64,000 nt of DNA from Ralstonia insidiosa (GTDB lineage: Bacteria; Pseudomonadota; Gammaproteobacteria; Burkholderiales; Burkholderiaceae): positions 1,364,001-1,428,000 of the forward strand of contig NZ_VZPV01000001.1 of NCBI RefSeq assembly GCF_008801405.1. Reading direction: 5' to 3'. The notes beneath the pieces are model-generated. The model made no database searches and was not told the origin of the DNA. It worked only from the letters and a program-made list of their open reading frames with translations. This document shows, piece after piece, positions 42,043 through 50,548 of the stretch. A program made the translations under genes and the position numbers. Every line of letters starts with the position of its first letter. Within the stretch, counting starts at the first letter, position 1.

Positions 42043-42830
42043 CAATGCCCGCGTGCCTTGAACAGCAACGCGCCGATACCGTGGAAGCCGCGCTGGCGCG
42101 CATGCCGCATCGGCGTGACGCCGGCCCGGTCGGGCATGTTCGGATCGGCGCCGGCGTCGAGCAGGAGCTGCACGATCTTTTCGTACTTGTCGCTGCCATC
42201 ACCCATGGCCACGGCTTCGATCAGCGCCGTCAGGCCCAGGTTGTTGGTGGCATCGGGCGGTACACCGGCTTTCGCCAGTTCATTCACCACTTCCACATAG
42301 CCACGGCGTGCAGCCGGGATCAGCGCGGTGTCGCCCTCGGCGTTGGTGGCGCGCAGGTTGGCACCGTGCGAGAGCGCCAGACGTACGGTTTCCGCATCGC
42401 CCTGGCTCGCGGCGAGCAGGAAGGCGCTGTTCTGGGCATTGTCCTGCACGTTGACGTCGGCGCCGGCCTGGATGAGCAGACGGGCCGCCGCACCCATGTG
42501 TGCAGACACAGCGGCGATGAGCGCGGTGCGGCCGTCGGCGTCGCGCGCCTTGAGGCTGGCGCCGTCGGCCAACAGCGCTTGGATGGCCATCGTGTTGCCG
42601 GTTTGGGCGGCGGCAATCAGGTCCCGGTCACGCGTGGCAGGGTCGCTGCGATGGGCTGGGCGCGTGGCGGGCGCGGCACCGGGCGTGGCTTTGGTGCTCG
42701 TACTGGCAGCCACGTGCAGCGTCGGCAGATGCTGCTCCTGCCAGGCGTTGGCCATGTCGCCCACTGCCAGCGCGAGCCCCAGCATGACGCCGATCAGCTG
42801 GTTGAGCGCGGGATGGCGGGCAAGGAGCAT
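42042..42830 (-). CDS. Exported ankyrin-repeat protein
   Basis: 262 residues. The first 30 residues include a hydrophobic stretch (HPALNQLIGVMLGLALAVGD) that may be a signal peptide or membrane anchor. A Thr/Ala/Pro-rich linker follows (about 40-68), then five to six ankyrin repeats at about 68-258: RDLIAAAQTGNTMAIQALLA, DGRTALIAAVSAHMGAAARL, NSAFLLAASQGDAETVRLAL, GDTALIPAARRGYVEVVNEL, GLTALIEAVAMGDGSDKYEK and GVTPMRHARQRGFHGIGALL. This is a protein-binding scaffold, partner unknown. ATG 42830; the frame upstream overlaps chaC. The ribosome site is weak. Confidence 0.8.
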   Translation of the reverse strand: MLLARHPALNQLIGVMLGLALAVGDMANAWQEQHLPTLHVAASTSTKATPGAAPATRPAHRSDPATRDRDLIAAAQTGNTMAIQALLADGASLKARDADGRTALIAAVSAHMGAAARLLIQAGADVNVQDNAQNSAFLLAASQGDAETVRLALSHGANLRATNAEGDTALIPAARRGYVEVVNELAKAGVPPDATNNLGLTALIEAVAMGDGSDKYEKIVQLLLDAGADPNMPDRAGVTPMRHARQRGFHGIGALLFKARGH

Positions 42831-42841
42831 GGCAGGCGGGC

Positions 42842-43570
42842 TCAGGCGCTGAGGTAAGGGTCGGGCTGCTCTGCAGGCTCGCCGGCGACGGGCGCGTTGG
42901 CGGCGTCCATGGCTTGCAGGCGTGTCCACAGGCGGTCCAGATACGGATCGTGCAGCCCGTTGCTGGCCAGGCCGATCAGCGTGCGTTGCAGATATTCACG
43001 TGCCGGCCCATACAGGCCCACCGCATCGCGCAGGCAGCCGACTACGCGCTCATCGGGCAGGCGGCCGGCATAGGCTTCATGCGCACGGTTCATGACAAAG
43101 GCGAGTGCGAAGACGCGTTTGCCGTTGATCTCGGTGGGCAGCCAGCGCGGCTGGTAGGCGCCGGTCAGCATTTCGCGGCGCCACAGCACGCGGAATTCGT
43201 GCTCGGCATGGTCGCGCGGCACACGGAAGGCCACGCCCCGGCAACTGCCGCCACGGTCCAGGCCGAGCACCAGCCCCGGGTTGTCCCAGGTGCCGCGGTT
43301 GATGCGGGAATAGAGGTAGAAGCCGCGGTGGTATCCATGCACCGTGGCGGGCGCCGCTTCGGTGTGGAAGATCATGGGGTTCCAGATGAGGGAGCCGTAA
43401 CCGAACACCCAGGCGTCCTGGCATTCGCAGGGCGAACTCGACAACCGCGCGAGCGTCGATGCAAGCGACGCTTCCAGCGCAGCCTCGGTTAGCAACGACG
43501 ACGCGACGGGTGAATCACCCAGGGCGGCGCGCAACCGGTTCTGTTCGAGATCCTCTCGGGTGACGGCCAT
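42842..43570 (-). CDS. chaC: ChaC-type gamma-glutamylcyclotransferase
   Basis: Breaks glutathione to 5-oxoproline and Cys-Gly. 242 residues. The nucleotide-binding-like motif FGYGSLIWNP is at about 55-64, AAPATVHGYHRGFYLYSRIN follows, the conserved CRGVAFRV precedes the catalytic Glu region, and the C-terminus has GLYGPAREYLQRTLIGLASN, DPYLDRLW. The N-terminal 45 residues are not conserved. ATG 43570 is used rather than a TTG 18 bases upstream. The ankyrin gene follows 11 bases later. Confidence 0.88.
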   Translation of the reverse strand: MAVTREDLEQNRLRAALGDSPVASSLLTEAALEASLASTLARLSSSPCECQDAWVFGYGSLIWNPMIFHTEAAPATVHGYHRGFYLYSRINRGTWDNPGLVLGLDRGGSCRGVAFRVPRDHAEHEFRVLWRREMLTGAYQPRWLPTEINGKRVFALAFVMNRAHEAYAGRLPDERVVGCLRDAVGLYGPAREYLQRTLIGLASNGLHDPYLDRLWTRLQAMDAANAPVAGEPAEQPDPYLSA

Positions 43571-43706
43571 GTCGCAAGCATAGAGCAATCGTTACGAGTG
43601 GTCACGCGAGTGGACAGCCGATGGCCCGGAAACAGGGCGTTGCGAGGCTTGGGGAACGTTTGACTATGGCGCGGCCGCAACGGTAACGATGTCGAGGCCG
43701 GAAAAC

Positions 43707-43782
43707 TGGAGGCGGGGGAACGGAATTGAACCGTCTTATACGGCTTTGCAAGCCGCAGCATTGACCACTCTGCCACCCCGCC
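43707..43782 (-). tRNA. tRNA-Cys(GCA)
   Basis: 76 bases with encoded CCA, minus strand. Acceptor GGCGGGG pairs with CCCCGCC, discriminator T as is usual for tRNA-Cys, anticodon loop TTGCAAA with anticodon GCA, T arm ACGG-TTCAATT-CCGT. Confidence 0.96.
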
Positions 43783-43846
43783 GGGGGAGGCGGTTGCGAT
43801 GCGTCGTGTGATGCATCGCAAGCCGGGTGCGGATTCTATCGCAGGA

Positions 43847-44200
43847 TCAGACGTTCAGCAGTTCAACTTCGAAAAGCAATGTTGCGTTCGGGGGGATCAC
43901 GCCGCCGGCGCCACGTGCACCGTAGCCGAGGCTTGCCGGGATGATCAGATTGCGCTTGCCCCCGACCTTCATGCCTTGCACGCCTTCGTCCCAGCCCTTG
44001 ATGACGTGGCCGGCGCCCAGCGGGAAAGCGAACGGGTCGTTGCGGTCCTTGCTGGAGTCGAACTTCTTGCCAGCCTGGCCGTTGTCGTACAGCCAGCCGG
44101 TGTAATGCACGGTGACATGCTTGCCAGCCGTGGCCTCAGCGCCGTCGCCGACGACGACGTCTTCATATTGCAGACCGCTTGCAGTGGTTTCGATGGTCAT
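43847..44200 (-). CDS. FKBP-type peptidyl-prolyl isomerase
   Basis: 117 residues, one FKBP domain without a signal peptide, so cytoplasmic. ATAGKHVTVHYTGWLYDNG, FPLGAGHVIKGWDEGVQGMK, VGGKRNLIIPASLGYGARGA and GGVIPPNATLLFEVELLNV contain the conserved hydrophobic active-site residues (Tyr, Asp, Phe, Val-Ile, Trp, Tyr). GAGG lies upstream of ATG 44200. It lies between the YaeQ gene and tRNA-Cys, all on the minus strand. Confidence 0.93.
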   Translation of the reverse strand: MTIETTASGLQYEDVVVGDGAEATAGKHVTVHYTGWLYDNGQAGKKFDSSKDRNDPFAFPLGAGHVIKGWDEGVQGMKVGGKRNLIIPASLGYGARGAGGVIPPNATLLFEVELLNV

Positions 44201-44238
44201 GGTGAGCCTCGTGGGTAATGACGGGGTGGGAGACAAAC

Positions 44239-44787
44239 TCAGGCTTGCGCGGCCTTGAGCGTTTCAAGCTGGACGTGGACGTTGTCCGCGTCGTTGGCGA
44301 TCCAGATGTCGCCATCCTGGATGGTGACCTGCAGACGCATGGTGCGTTCCACCATGCCGGCCAGTGCCGCCACGGTGTCGGGTGCCACTTCGTAGACCGA
44401 CAGGTTGGCAAAGCGGGCCACCTTGGTTTCGATCTGTTGCCACCACACACGGCTGGCATTGCCGCTATACGTATACACAGCGACCTGCTCGGCGCGGTTG
44501 CTGGCCTTGCGCACCCGGGTGTCGTCGGGGTTGCCGAGGTCGATCCAGAGCTCGATGGCGTCGGTCAGGTCGCGTTGCCAGAGTTCGGGTTCATCGGGTT
44601 CGGACAGGCCGCGCGTGAAGGCGAGCGTTTCACTGGCGTGGCGCGCAAAGGCGAGCACGCGCACCATCATGCGCTCGTCGTTCTCGCTCGGGTGGCGGGC
44701 GACGGTCAGCGCGTGGTTGCCGTAGTAGTGGCGATCCATGTCGGCGATCTGTAGATCGACCTTGTAGATCGTGGATTTGAGGGCCAT
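44239..44787 (-). CDS. yaeQ: YaeQ family protein
   Basis: 182 residues, family length. YaeQ has a PD-(D/E)XK nuclease-like fold of unclear function, with a proposed link to RfaH suppression. ALKSTIYKVDLQIADMDRHYY, ARHPSENDERMMVRVLAFAR, DEPELWQRDLTDAIELWIDLG (with the Glu and Asp of the fold) and RVRKASNRAEQVAVYTYSG are typical. It starts at ATG 44787, divergent from the DUF2339 gene. Confidence 0.9.
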   Translation of the reverse strand: MALKSTIYKVDLQIADMDRHYYGNHALTVARHPSENDERMMVRVLAFARHASETLAFTRGLSEPDEPELWQRDLTDAIELWIDLGNPDDTRVRKASNRAEQVAVYTYSGNASRVWWQQIETKVARFANLSVYEVAPDTVAALAGMVERTMRLQVTIQDGDIWIANDADNVHVQLETLKAAQA

Positions 44788-44991
44788 TCGGACAGCGGGT
44801 TTTTCAGCAAAGCGCGCATTGTCGCACGGCTTGATGACACGATCCTCATAGCATTCTGAGACTTGATCGATTCCATTCGGGGCCGGATTGCGGTATACGC
44901 AAGCGGTGCGTGCATCTTGGGCAGGTGTCGGGTTGCCCAGGGCGCAGGGAATGCGCGCGCATTTTCCAATACCAACAGGACAATCAGAACG

Positions 44992-47838
44992 ATGCGTTGG
45001 ATTTTCGGAATCGTGGGCCTGGTGTTCGGGGCCTTCTCAGGGGGTGTGGTTGGCGCGTTTTTTGGCGCGCTGATCGGCGTCGGGTTAGCTTCGCTGATCC
45101 TGGTCATGGACAAGCGGGCCAGTTCGCAATGGGCCAAGACGCCGGATGTCCCCCAGGGCAATGCACCGGCGCAGGTGCCGCTGGCCGTGCCGATCAATGA
45201 GCGCGTGACGCGGTTGGAGCACGAGGTGGCGCTGCTGCGCCGCCAGATCGCGGAGATGAAGGGGCAGTCGTTCGCAACGCCAGTGCCGGAAGTGCCAGAA
45301 GTGCCGGGGGCCGTCGAGCCCACGGTGGCGCCCGTGCCGGAAGCGGTGCCGGAGCCTATCGTGGCCGAATCGTTGCCACCGGTGGAGGTACCTGCAGTGT
45401 CGCAGCCGGTGCCGGTTGCTCCGCCTGTTGCTCAACCCACGCTGATTCCCCACGAACCCGATTGGGTGGAACGCGCGGTTGGCGCTGCACGCGACTGGCT
45501 GCTGGGCGGCAACAGCGTGGTGCGGGTCGGCATCCTGATCCTGTTCTTTGGCGTGGCCTTTCTGCTCAAGTACGCGGCTGACAACAGCCTGTTGCCGGTC
45601 GAGTTCCGCCTTGCGGGTGTGGCGGTCGGGGCGATCGTGCTTCTGGGTATTGGCTGGCGCCTGCGCGACAAGCGCCCCGGCTATGCGCTGGTGTTGCAGG
45701 GCGGCGGGGTCGGGGTGCTGTACCTGACTGTCTTTGCGGCAACACGCATGGTGCCGTTACTGACGCCGGGGATGGCGTTTCCGCTGCTGGTGCTGATCTG
45801 TGCGTTGGCAGCGGGGTTGGCCGTCAAGCAGAACGCACCGGCGTTGGCCTTTACCGGCAGCGCGGGTGGTTTCCTGGCGCCGATCCTGATTTCGACGGGG
45901 CAGGGCAGCCATGTGGCGCTGTTTAGCTACTACGCGCTGCTGAACGCGGGCATCTTCACCATCGCCTGGTTCCGTGCATGGCGCGCGCTGAATCTGCTGG
46001 GCTTCGTGTTCACCTTTGGCATTGCCACGGCTTGGGGTGCGCTGCGCTATGAACCGTCACTGCTCAAGAGCACCGAGCCGTTCCTGATCTTGTTCTTCCT
46101 GATGTATGTGGGCATTGCGCTGCTGTACGCGCTGCGCCGCCAAGTCAGCCTCAAGCATTACGTAGACGGCACGCTGGTGTTCGGCACACCGCTGGTGGCG
46201 ATGGGCCTGCAGGCCGCGCTGGTGCACCACATTCCGTTTGCGATGGCGTGGAGTGCCGCAGCGCTGGCGGCGTTCTATCTGGGCATTGCCGCGTGGCTGG
46301 CGGGCAAGCGTGCGCGCCTGGGGCTGCTGTTTGAATCGATGTTCGCGCTGGGCGTGATCTTCATCACGCTGGCGATTCCGCTGGCCTTCGATGGGCGCAC
46401 GACCAGTGCGGTCTGGGCGGTGGAAGGCGCCGCTGTGGTGTGGGCCAGCGTGCGCCAGAAGCGTCGCCTGGCACTGGCGGCCGGCTTGTTGCTGCAACTG
46501 GCGGCGGGTGTGGCCTTTGTATTGGGAATGCTGTTCGAGTGGTCGGCGTCGCTGCAATGGCCGGTGCTCAACAGCCACTACATCGGCGGGGTGTTGATCG
46601 CGGCGGCGGGCATCTTCAGCGGCTGGCGCCTGCACGGCAAGGCCGAGGCGCGCGATTGGCTGAAGGTGGCACCTGCGCTCGGCATGGCTGCGTCGGTGTG
46701 GGGCTTGCTGTGGTGGCTTGGCAGTGGCGGCGATGAGATCGACCGCTATGCATGGCGCCTTGGCACCAAGGCGGTCGATCGGCCGGACATTCCGCTCTAC
46801 GCCGCCTTTGCCGCGCTGAGCGCATGGGGTGCGCACGGCCTGCGCCGCAAGCTCGACTGGGCGCTGGCGGAGTGGCCTGCGCTGGCGTTGTCGCCCGCGC
46901 TTGCGTTGATCGCATTGTTGGCGATCGAACACTGGGCGCCGTCGCCGCTGGCCAGCTGGGGTGGGGCGGTGTGGATTGCATCGATCGTGTTGGCCTTCGT
47001 GCTACTGCGCCGTCAGCAGCGCGATGTTGGGGATGCCATCCTCGCGCCGCTGCATACGGTGCTGTTTTGGTTGATCTGCGGCATGTTGGCCACCGAGGGC
47101 TACTGGCGCCTGGACGCCTACGTGCCGGAAGGCACATGGAGCTTTGCCGCCTGGGCCTATGGCTACGGCGCATTGCTCGCCTTGCTGGCCGGCGCAGGCT
47201 GGCGCATCCGCTGGCCGATCGCCCGCTTCGAACGTGCCTATCTGCTGTGGGGCGCTGCGCCACTGGCTGCACTGCTGTGGCTGTGGAGCGTGGTCAGCGC
47301 TGCCAGCAACGGCGATGCCGCGCCGCTGTTCTATCTGCCCATCCTCAATCCGCTGGATGTGGCGCAGTTGCTGGTTTTCCTGGCCATCACGCTGTGGATG
47401 CGCCGCGTGGCATTGCAGAAGCTCGTGCCCGAGCCGATGGTGATCGGTTACGCGGTCGGCGCCACGCTGTTCATCTGGGCCAATGCGGTACTGCTGCGCA
47501 CGCTGCACCACTGGGCGCATATTCCGTACACGTTGGACGACCTGGGGGACTCGATGCTGGTGCAGGCGTCGTTGTCGATGTTCTGGACGGTGCTGGCGCT
47601 GGGCGTGATGGTGTTTGCCACGCGGCGCGTCAGTCGTGCGTTGTGGTTTACCGGCGCGGCACTGCTCGGTGTGACGGTGATCAAGCTGTTCCTGTTCGAC
47701 CTGTCGCGTGTGACGGGGGTGGAGCGCATCGTTTCGTTCATCGGCATTGGCGTGTTGCTGCTGTTGATCGGCTATCTGTCGCCGCTGCCGCCCAAGGGCA
47801 AAACGCCGGGTGACGCCGAGGCCAAGGAGGTTGTGTGA
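44992..47838 (+). CDS. DUF2339 large polytopic membrane protein
   Basis: 948 residues. Two N-terminal helices (about 1-35), a coiled segment (ERVTRLEHEVALLRRQIAEM, about 62-82), a Val/Pro/Glu-rich linker (about 90-145), then about 24 or more membrane helices to the end (for example VRVGILILFFGVAFLLKYAA, ALVLQGGGVGVLYLTVFAAT, APALAFTGSAGGFLAPILIS). This is the DUF2339 architecture; function unknown. It is often paired with a DUF3999 gene, as here by GTGA overlap, implying a membrane-periplasm complex. ATG 44992; the frame upstream lacks family sequence. Confidence 0.86.
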   Translation: MRWIFGIVGLVFGAFSGGVVGAFFGALIGVGLASLILVMDKRASSQWAKTPDVPQGNAPAQVPLAVPINERVTRLEHEVALLRRQIAEMKGQSFATPVPEVPEVPGAVEPTVAPVPEAVPEPIVAESLPPVEVPAVSQPVPVAPPVAQPTLIPHEPDWVERAVGAARDWLLGGNSVVRVGILILFFGVAFLLKYAADNSLLPVEFRLAGVAVGAIVLLGIGWRLRDKRPGYALVLQGGGVGVLYLTVFAATRMVPLLTPGMAFPLLVLICALAAGLAVKQNAPALAFTGSAGGFLAPILISTGQGSHVALFSYYALLNAGIFTIAWFRAWRALNLLGFVFTFGIATAWGALRYEPSLLKSTEPFLILFFLMYVGIALLYALRRQVSLKHYVDGTLVFGTPLVAMGLQAALVHHIPFAMAWSAAALAAFYLGIAAWLAGKRARLGLLFESMFALGVIFITLAIPLAFDGRTTSAVWAVEGAAVVWASVRQKRRLALAAGLLLQLAAGVAFVLGMLFEWSASLQWPVLNSHYIGGVLIAAAGIFSGWRLHGKAEARDWLKVAPALGMAASVWGLLWWLGSGGDEIDRYAWRLGTKAVDRPDIPLYAAFAALSAWGAHGLRRKLDWALAEWPALALSPALALIALLAIEHWAPSPLASWGGAVWIASIVLAFVLLRRQQRDVGDAILAPLHTVLFWLICGMLATEGYWRLDAYVPEGTWSFAAWAYGYGALLALLAGAGWRIRWPIARFERAYLLWGAAPLAALLWLWSVVSAASNGDAAPLFYLPILNPLDVAQLLVFLAITLWMRRVALQKLVPEPMVIGYAVGATLFIWANAVLLRTLHHWAHIPYTLDDLGDSMLVQASLSMFWTVLALGVMVFATRRVSRALWFTGAALLGVTVIKLFLFDLSRVTGVERIVSFIGIGVLLLLIGYLSPLPPKGKTPGDAEAKEVV

Positions 47839-49166
47839 AGAAGGTTGTTGTTGCGATTGCCGTGGCGTCGCTGCTGTCTGCGCCGGCCTGGGCCGAGCGT
47901 TTCGCGCTGACCGGCACGCCCGGCGCGCCGTACTACGCTGTCACGCTCAGCGAAGACGTGTATGCCCACGCGCGCAGCATCGGCGACAGCGGCCTGACCG
48001 ACCTGCGCGTTCTCAATGGCGACGGCGAGCCTGTGCCGTTCACCATCGAGATTCCGCGCGATCCGGCGCCACAGGCGCGCACGTTGCAGGATGTGCGCTG
48101 GTTTGCCACGCCCATCGACGAAGCGCAGAAGCCGGGGGCCGCTGGTGTCGTGCTCGGCGCCGATGGCGTGTTGCGTGCTACCGGTACGCCGCCAGCGCAG
48201 GAATCGGCACGCGCGTGGCTGGTCGACCTGAGCCAGTTGCACGACACGCTGACGGCGCTGGTCGTCGGTTTGCCCGCTGCCGAATTTCAGAGTGGTGTGA
48301 CCGTGCAGACCAGCGACGACCTGCAGCACTGGAACCCGGTGGGCCAGGCGACGCTGTTCCGTCTGTCCAACCAGGGCAGCACGCTGGTGCAGGATCGCAT
48401 CGAGTTCACTGGGCTGCGCGCGAAATATCTGCGGCTGATGTGGCAGGGCAAGCCGCCCGTGCCTGAGAGCGTGCGCGCGGAACTGGCGGCCGGTGCGTCG
48501 CCGTTGCCGGCGGACAGCGCCATCCAGTGGCGCACGGGGCTGGCACCGGTGCAGACACCTGCCGCCGGTGACTACCAGTTCGATACCGGCGGTGCGTTCC
48601 CGGTGGAACGCGTGAAGATTCACCTACCGCAGGCCAATACCGTCGTGCAGGCTACGCTGTATGCGCGTGCGGATGCGCAGGCGCAGTGGCGGCCGGTCAC
48701 GTCGACACGGCTGTTCCGCCTGGCCGGTGCTGGCGGGCAGGGCGAACAGGAGAACGCGGCGATCAGCGTGCCAGCCACCGGCGAGCGTTACTGGCGCCTG
48801 CAGGTCGACACACGCAGCGGCGGCTTGGGTTCGGGCGCGCCGCAATTGGCGATCGGCTGGCGTCCAGCCACTGTCACCTACGCGGCGCGCGGCAACGTGC
48901 CGTTTGTGGTGGCGGTAGGGGAGGTGGCGCGTGGCAACCCAATCGCTCGGGCGGATCTGCTGGCGGGTGCTTCGCCTGCAATTGCACCTGCACAGCTGGG
49001 GGCGATGAGTGATTCGCCTTCCGATGCGATGACGGCCGAGCCCCCTGGCGGCAGGACGCGTCAGTGGGTACTGTGGGGCGCGCTCGTTGCAGCGGTGGTT
49101 GTGCTGGGCGGCATGGCGTGGCGGTTGTTCCGCACGTCGGCGACGCCGCCAGGGGCATCGCAGTAG
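47835..49166 (+). CDS. DUF3999 exported protein
   Basis: 443 residues. Signal peptide at about 1-20 (VVVAIAVASLLSAPAWA). A large beta-rich periplasmic region (about 21-400; SEDVYAHARSIGDSGLTDLR, VQTSDDLQHWNPVGQATLFR, ANTVVQATLYARADAQAQWR) is followed by one membrane helix near the C-terminus (VLWGALVAAVVVLGGMAWRL). It starts at GTG 47835 with AAGGAGG upstream, overlapping the DUF2339 stop. Predicted partner of the DUF2339 protein; role unknown, possibly surface or envelope polysaccharide related. Confidence 0.85.
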   Translation: MKKVVVAIAVASLLSAPAWAERFALTGTPGAPYYAVTLSEDVYAHARSIGDSGLTDLRVLNGDGEPVPFTIEIPRDPAPQARTLQDVRWFATPIDEAQKPGAAGVVLGADGVLRATGTPPAQESARAWLVDLSQLHDTLTALVVGLPAAEFQSGVTVQTSDDLQHWNPVGQATLFRLSNQGSTLVQDRIEFTGLRAKYLRLMWQGKPPVPESVRAELAAGASPLPADSAIQWRTGLAPVQTPAAGDYQFDTGGAFPVERVKIHLPQANTVVQATLYARADAQAQWRPVTSTRLFRLAGAGGQGEQENAAISVPATGERYWRLQVDTRSGGLGSGAPQLAIGWRPATVTYAARGNVPFVVAVGEVARGNPIARADLLAGASPAIAPAQLGAMSDSPSDAMTAEPPGGRTRQWVLWGALVAAVVVLGGMAWRLFRTSATPPGASQ

Positions 49167-49172
49167 CCAAGT

Positions 49173-49202
49173 AAAACGGCGCCACCGAGGCGCCGTTTTT
49201 TA
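49173..49202. terminator. Bidirectional terminator DUF3999 / MAPEG
   Basis: Stem AAAACGGCGCC (49173-49183) with GGCGCCGTTTT (49189-49199), loop ACCGA, T-run to 49201. A-rich on the left, so it can serve both convergent genes. Confidence 0.87.
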
Positions 49203-49221
49203 TTGCGTGCAGATGGGAGCG

Positions 49222-49605
49222 TCAGTGCGCGAAGGCAGGTTGTACAAACAGCGCTACGCACAGGCCAACGCCTGTAAACCACATCAGCGAGCGCAATGCC
49301 GCCCAGTCGGCCAGATAGCAGATCGTGTACAGCACGCGCGCCACGACGAATGCGATGGCGAGCAGGTTGACGCGGTCGATCATGCCGCCGCCCAGGATAG
49401 CCACCAGCACGGCCACCGCAAAGAACGGAAACGCTTCAAAGTGGTTTTGCTGCGCAGCACCGGCGCGGCCTGCCACACCGGTTTGCTGCGCGAGCCATGC
49501 GCGCGGGTTGCGGTTGTCATAACGCGGGCCGCTGGCTTTGGCAATGCCAACGCACACGATCGGCAATACCGCCGCCACCAGAACGCACCAGAGGGCGATC
49601 GGCAT
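49222..49605 (-). CDS. MAPEG family membrane protein
   Basis: 127 residues, four membrane helices, MAPEG (glutathione/eicosanoid metabolism) family. YDNRNPRAWLAQQTGVAGRAGAA with AQQNHFEAFPFFAVAVLVA is the conserved core (the Asn-His-Glu-x-Phe motif), then ARVLYTICYLADWAALRSLMWF. Bacterial members are poorly known; some have glutathione transferase or peroxidase activity. Confidence 0.88.
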   Translation of the reverse strand: MPIALWCVLVAAVLPIVCVGIAKASGPRYDNRNPRAWLAQQTGVAGRAGAAQQNHFEAFPFFAVAVLVAILGGGMIDRVNLLAIAFVVARVLYTICYLADWAALRSLMWFTGVGLCVALFVQPAFAH

Positions 49606-49675
49606 GGTCAGTCTCCTGGACAGTTGTGAAGGTGCCGCACCGTAGCACAGGCGGCGTTTTCAAACACCAGAAGTG

Positions 49676-49897
49676 CTAGTCGGCCTCGTGCACGGCGATG
49701 CGGATGTCACCCAGCATGACCACCTGGCCCGCGCGGATCTTGGCGGTCTTGCGCGATTCCGGCTGGCCGTCGACGGTGACACCGCCATCGGCAACGACCG
49801 CCTTGCCGGCGCCGCCGCTGTCGACCACGCCGGTCAGCTTGAGCAGCTTGTGCAGCTCGATGTATTCGGTGTTCAGAGCGAAATCGATGTTGGGCAT
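49676..49897 (-). CDS. S4-domain RNA-binding protein (YbcJ-like)
   Basis: 73 residues, a lone S4 domain: IELHKLLKLTGVVDSGGAGK, AVVADGGVTVDGQPESRKTAK and IRAGQVVMLGDIRIAV. Similar to E. coli YbcJ and YaaA-type proteins, probably binding structured RNA such as rRNA or tRNA. Too small for catalysis. Confidence 0.88.
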   Translation of the reverse strand: MPNIDFALNTEYIELHKLLKLTGVVDSGGAGKAVVADGGVTVDGQPESRKTAKIRAGQVVMLGDIRIAVHEAD

Positions 49898-49929
49898 AAC
49901 AGAAAGGATGGCGTGGCGAATTGCGTCAC

Positions 49930-50493
49930 TTATTGCGGGGTGGCTTCCACGCTGATGTCGAGGTCGACGCGGTCGCCCACGTCGGGCAGGAACCGCGTCA
50001 TGCCGAAGGCGCTGCGGGCGATGGCGAGGTGAAAATCGCCACCGCAGACGTGGCGTGTGGTGCCGGCCAGCTTCATGTCGCCGCAGTTGAAGCGGCGCAC
50101 ATCTAATCGCACCGGTTGGGTCACTCCCCGCAGCGTCAGCTTGCCTTCGATGGCGACGAGCTTGCCGTCCTGTACGACAAAGCGATCGCTGCGCAGGCGG
50201 ATGATCGGAAACTGCGCGGCATCCAGAAACTGCTCGGATTTCAGCACACCATCCAGCACCGGCAGACGCGTACTGACGGAGGCAGCGTCGATGGTGAAAT
50301 CGATACCGCCTTGGTTGGTCGCCTCGTCAAAGTCGATGGCGCCGTCGATCTTGTCGAAGCGGCCACGCACCGTAGACCGATCGAAGTGCGACGTGCCGAA
50401 GACCACCGACGTATGCGCCAGGTCTGGCGTGAACGGCGCGGCAAAGGCAGAGGTGCATAGCACCCCTGTCAGCATCAGAAACCATGCACGCAT
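49930..50493 (-). CDS. YceI family periplasmic lipid-binding protein
   Basis: 187 residues. Signal peptide about 1-18 (AWFLMLTGVLCTSAFA). Lipocalin-like YceI domain: FTPDLAHTSVVFGTSHFDRS, VRGRFDKIDGAIDFDEATNQ, RLPVLDGVLKSEQFLDAAQFP, KLTLRGVTQPVRLDV. Family members bind isoprenoids or polyprenoids. Two cysteines (in RFNCGDM and RHVCGGD) may form a disulfide. AAGGAGG lies before ATG 50493. Confidence 0.9.
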   Translation of the reverse strand: MRAWFLMLTGVLCTSAFAAPFTPDLAHTSVVFGTSHFDRSTVRGRFDKIDGAIDFDEATNQGGIDFTIDAASVSTRLPVLDGVLKSEQFLDAAQFPIIRLRSDRFVVQDGKLVAIEGKLTLRGVTQPVRLDVRRFNCGDMKLAGTTRHVCGGDFHLAIARSAFGMTRFLPDVGDRVDLDISVEATPQ

Positions 50494-50548
50494 GTTGCCT
50501 CCTTGTGCAGAGGCCCACGCAGGCATGGGCCTGCCTTTGCCCCGATCT

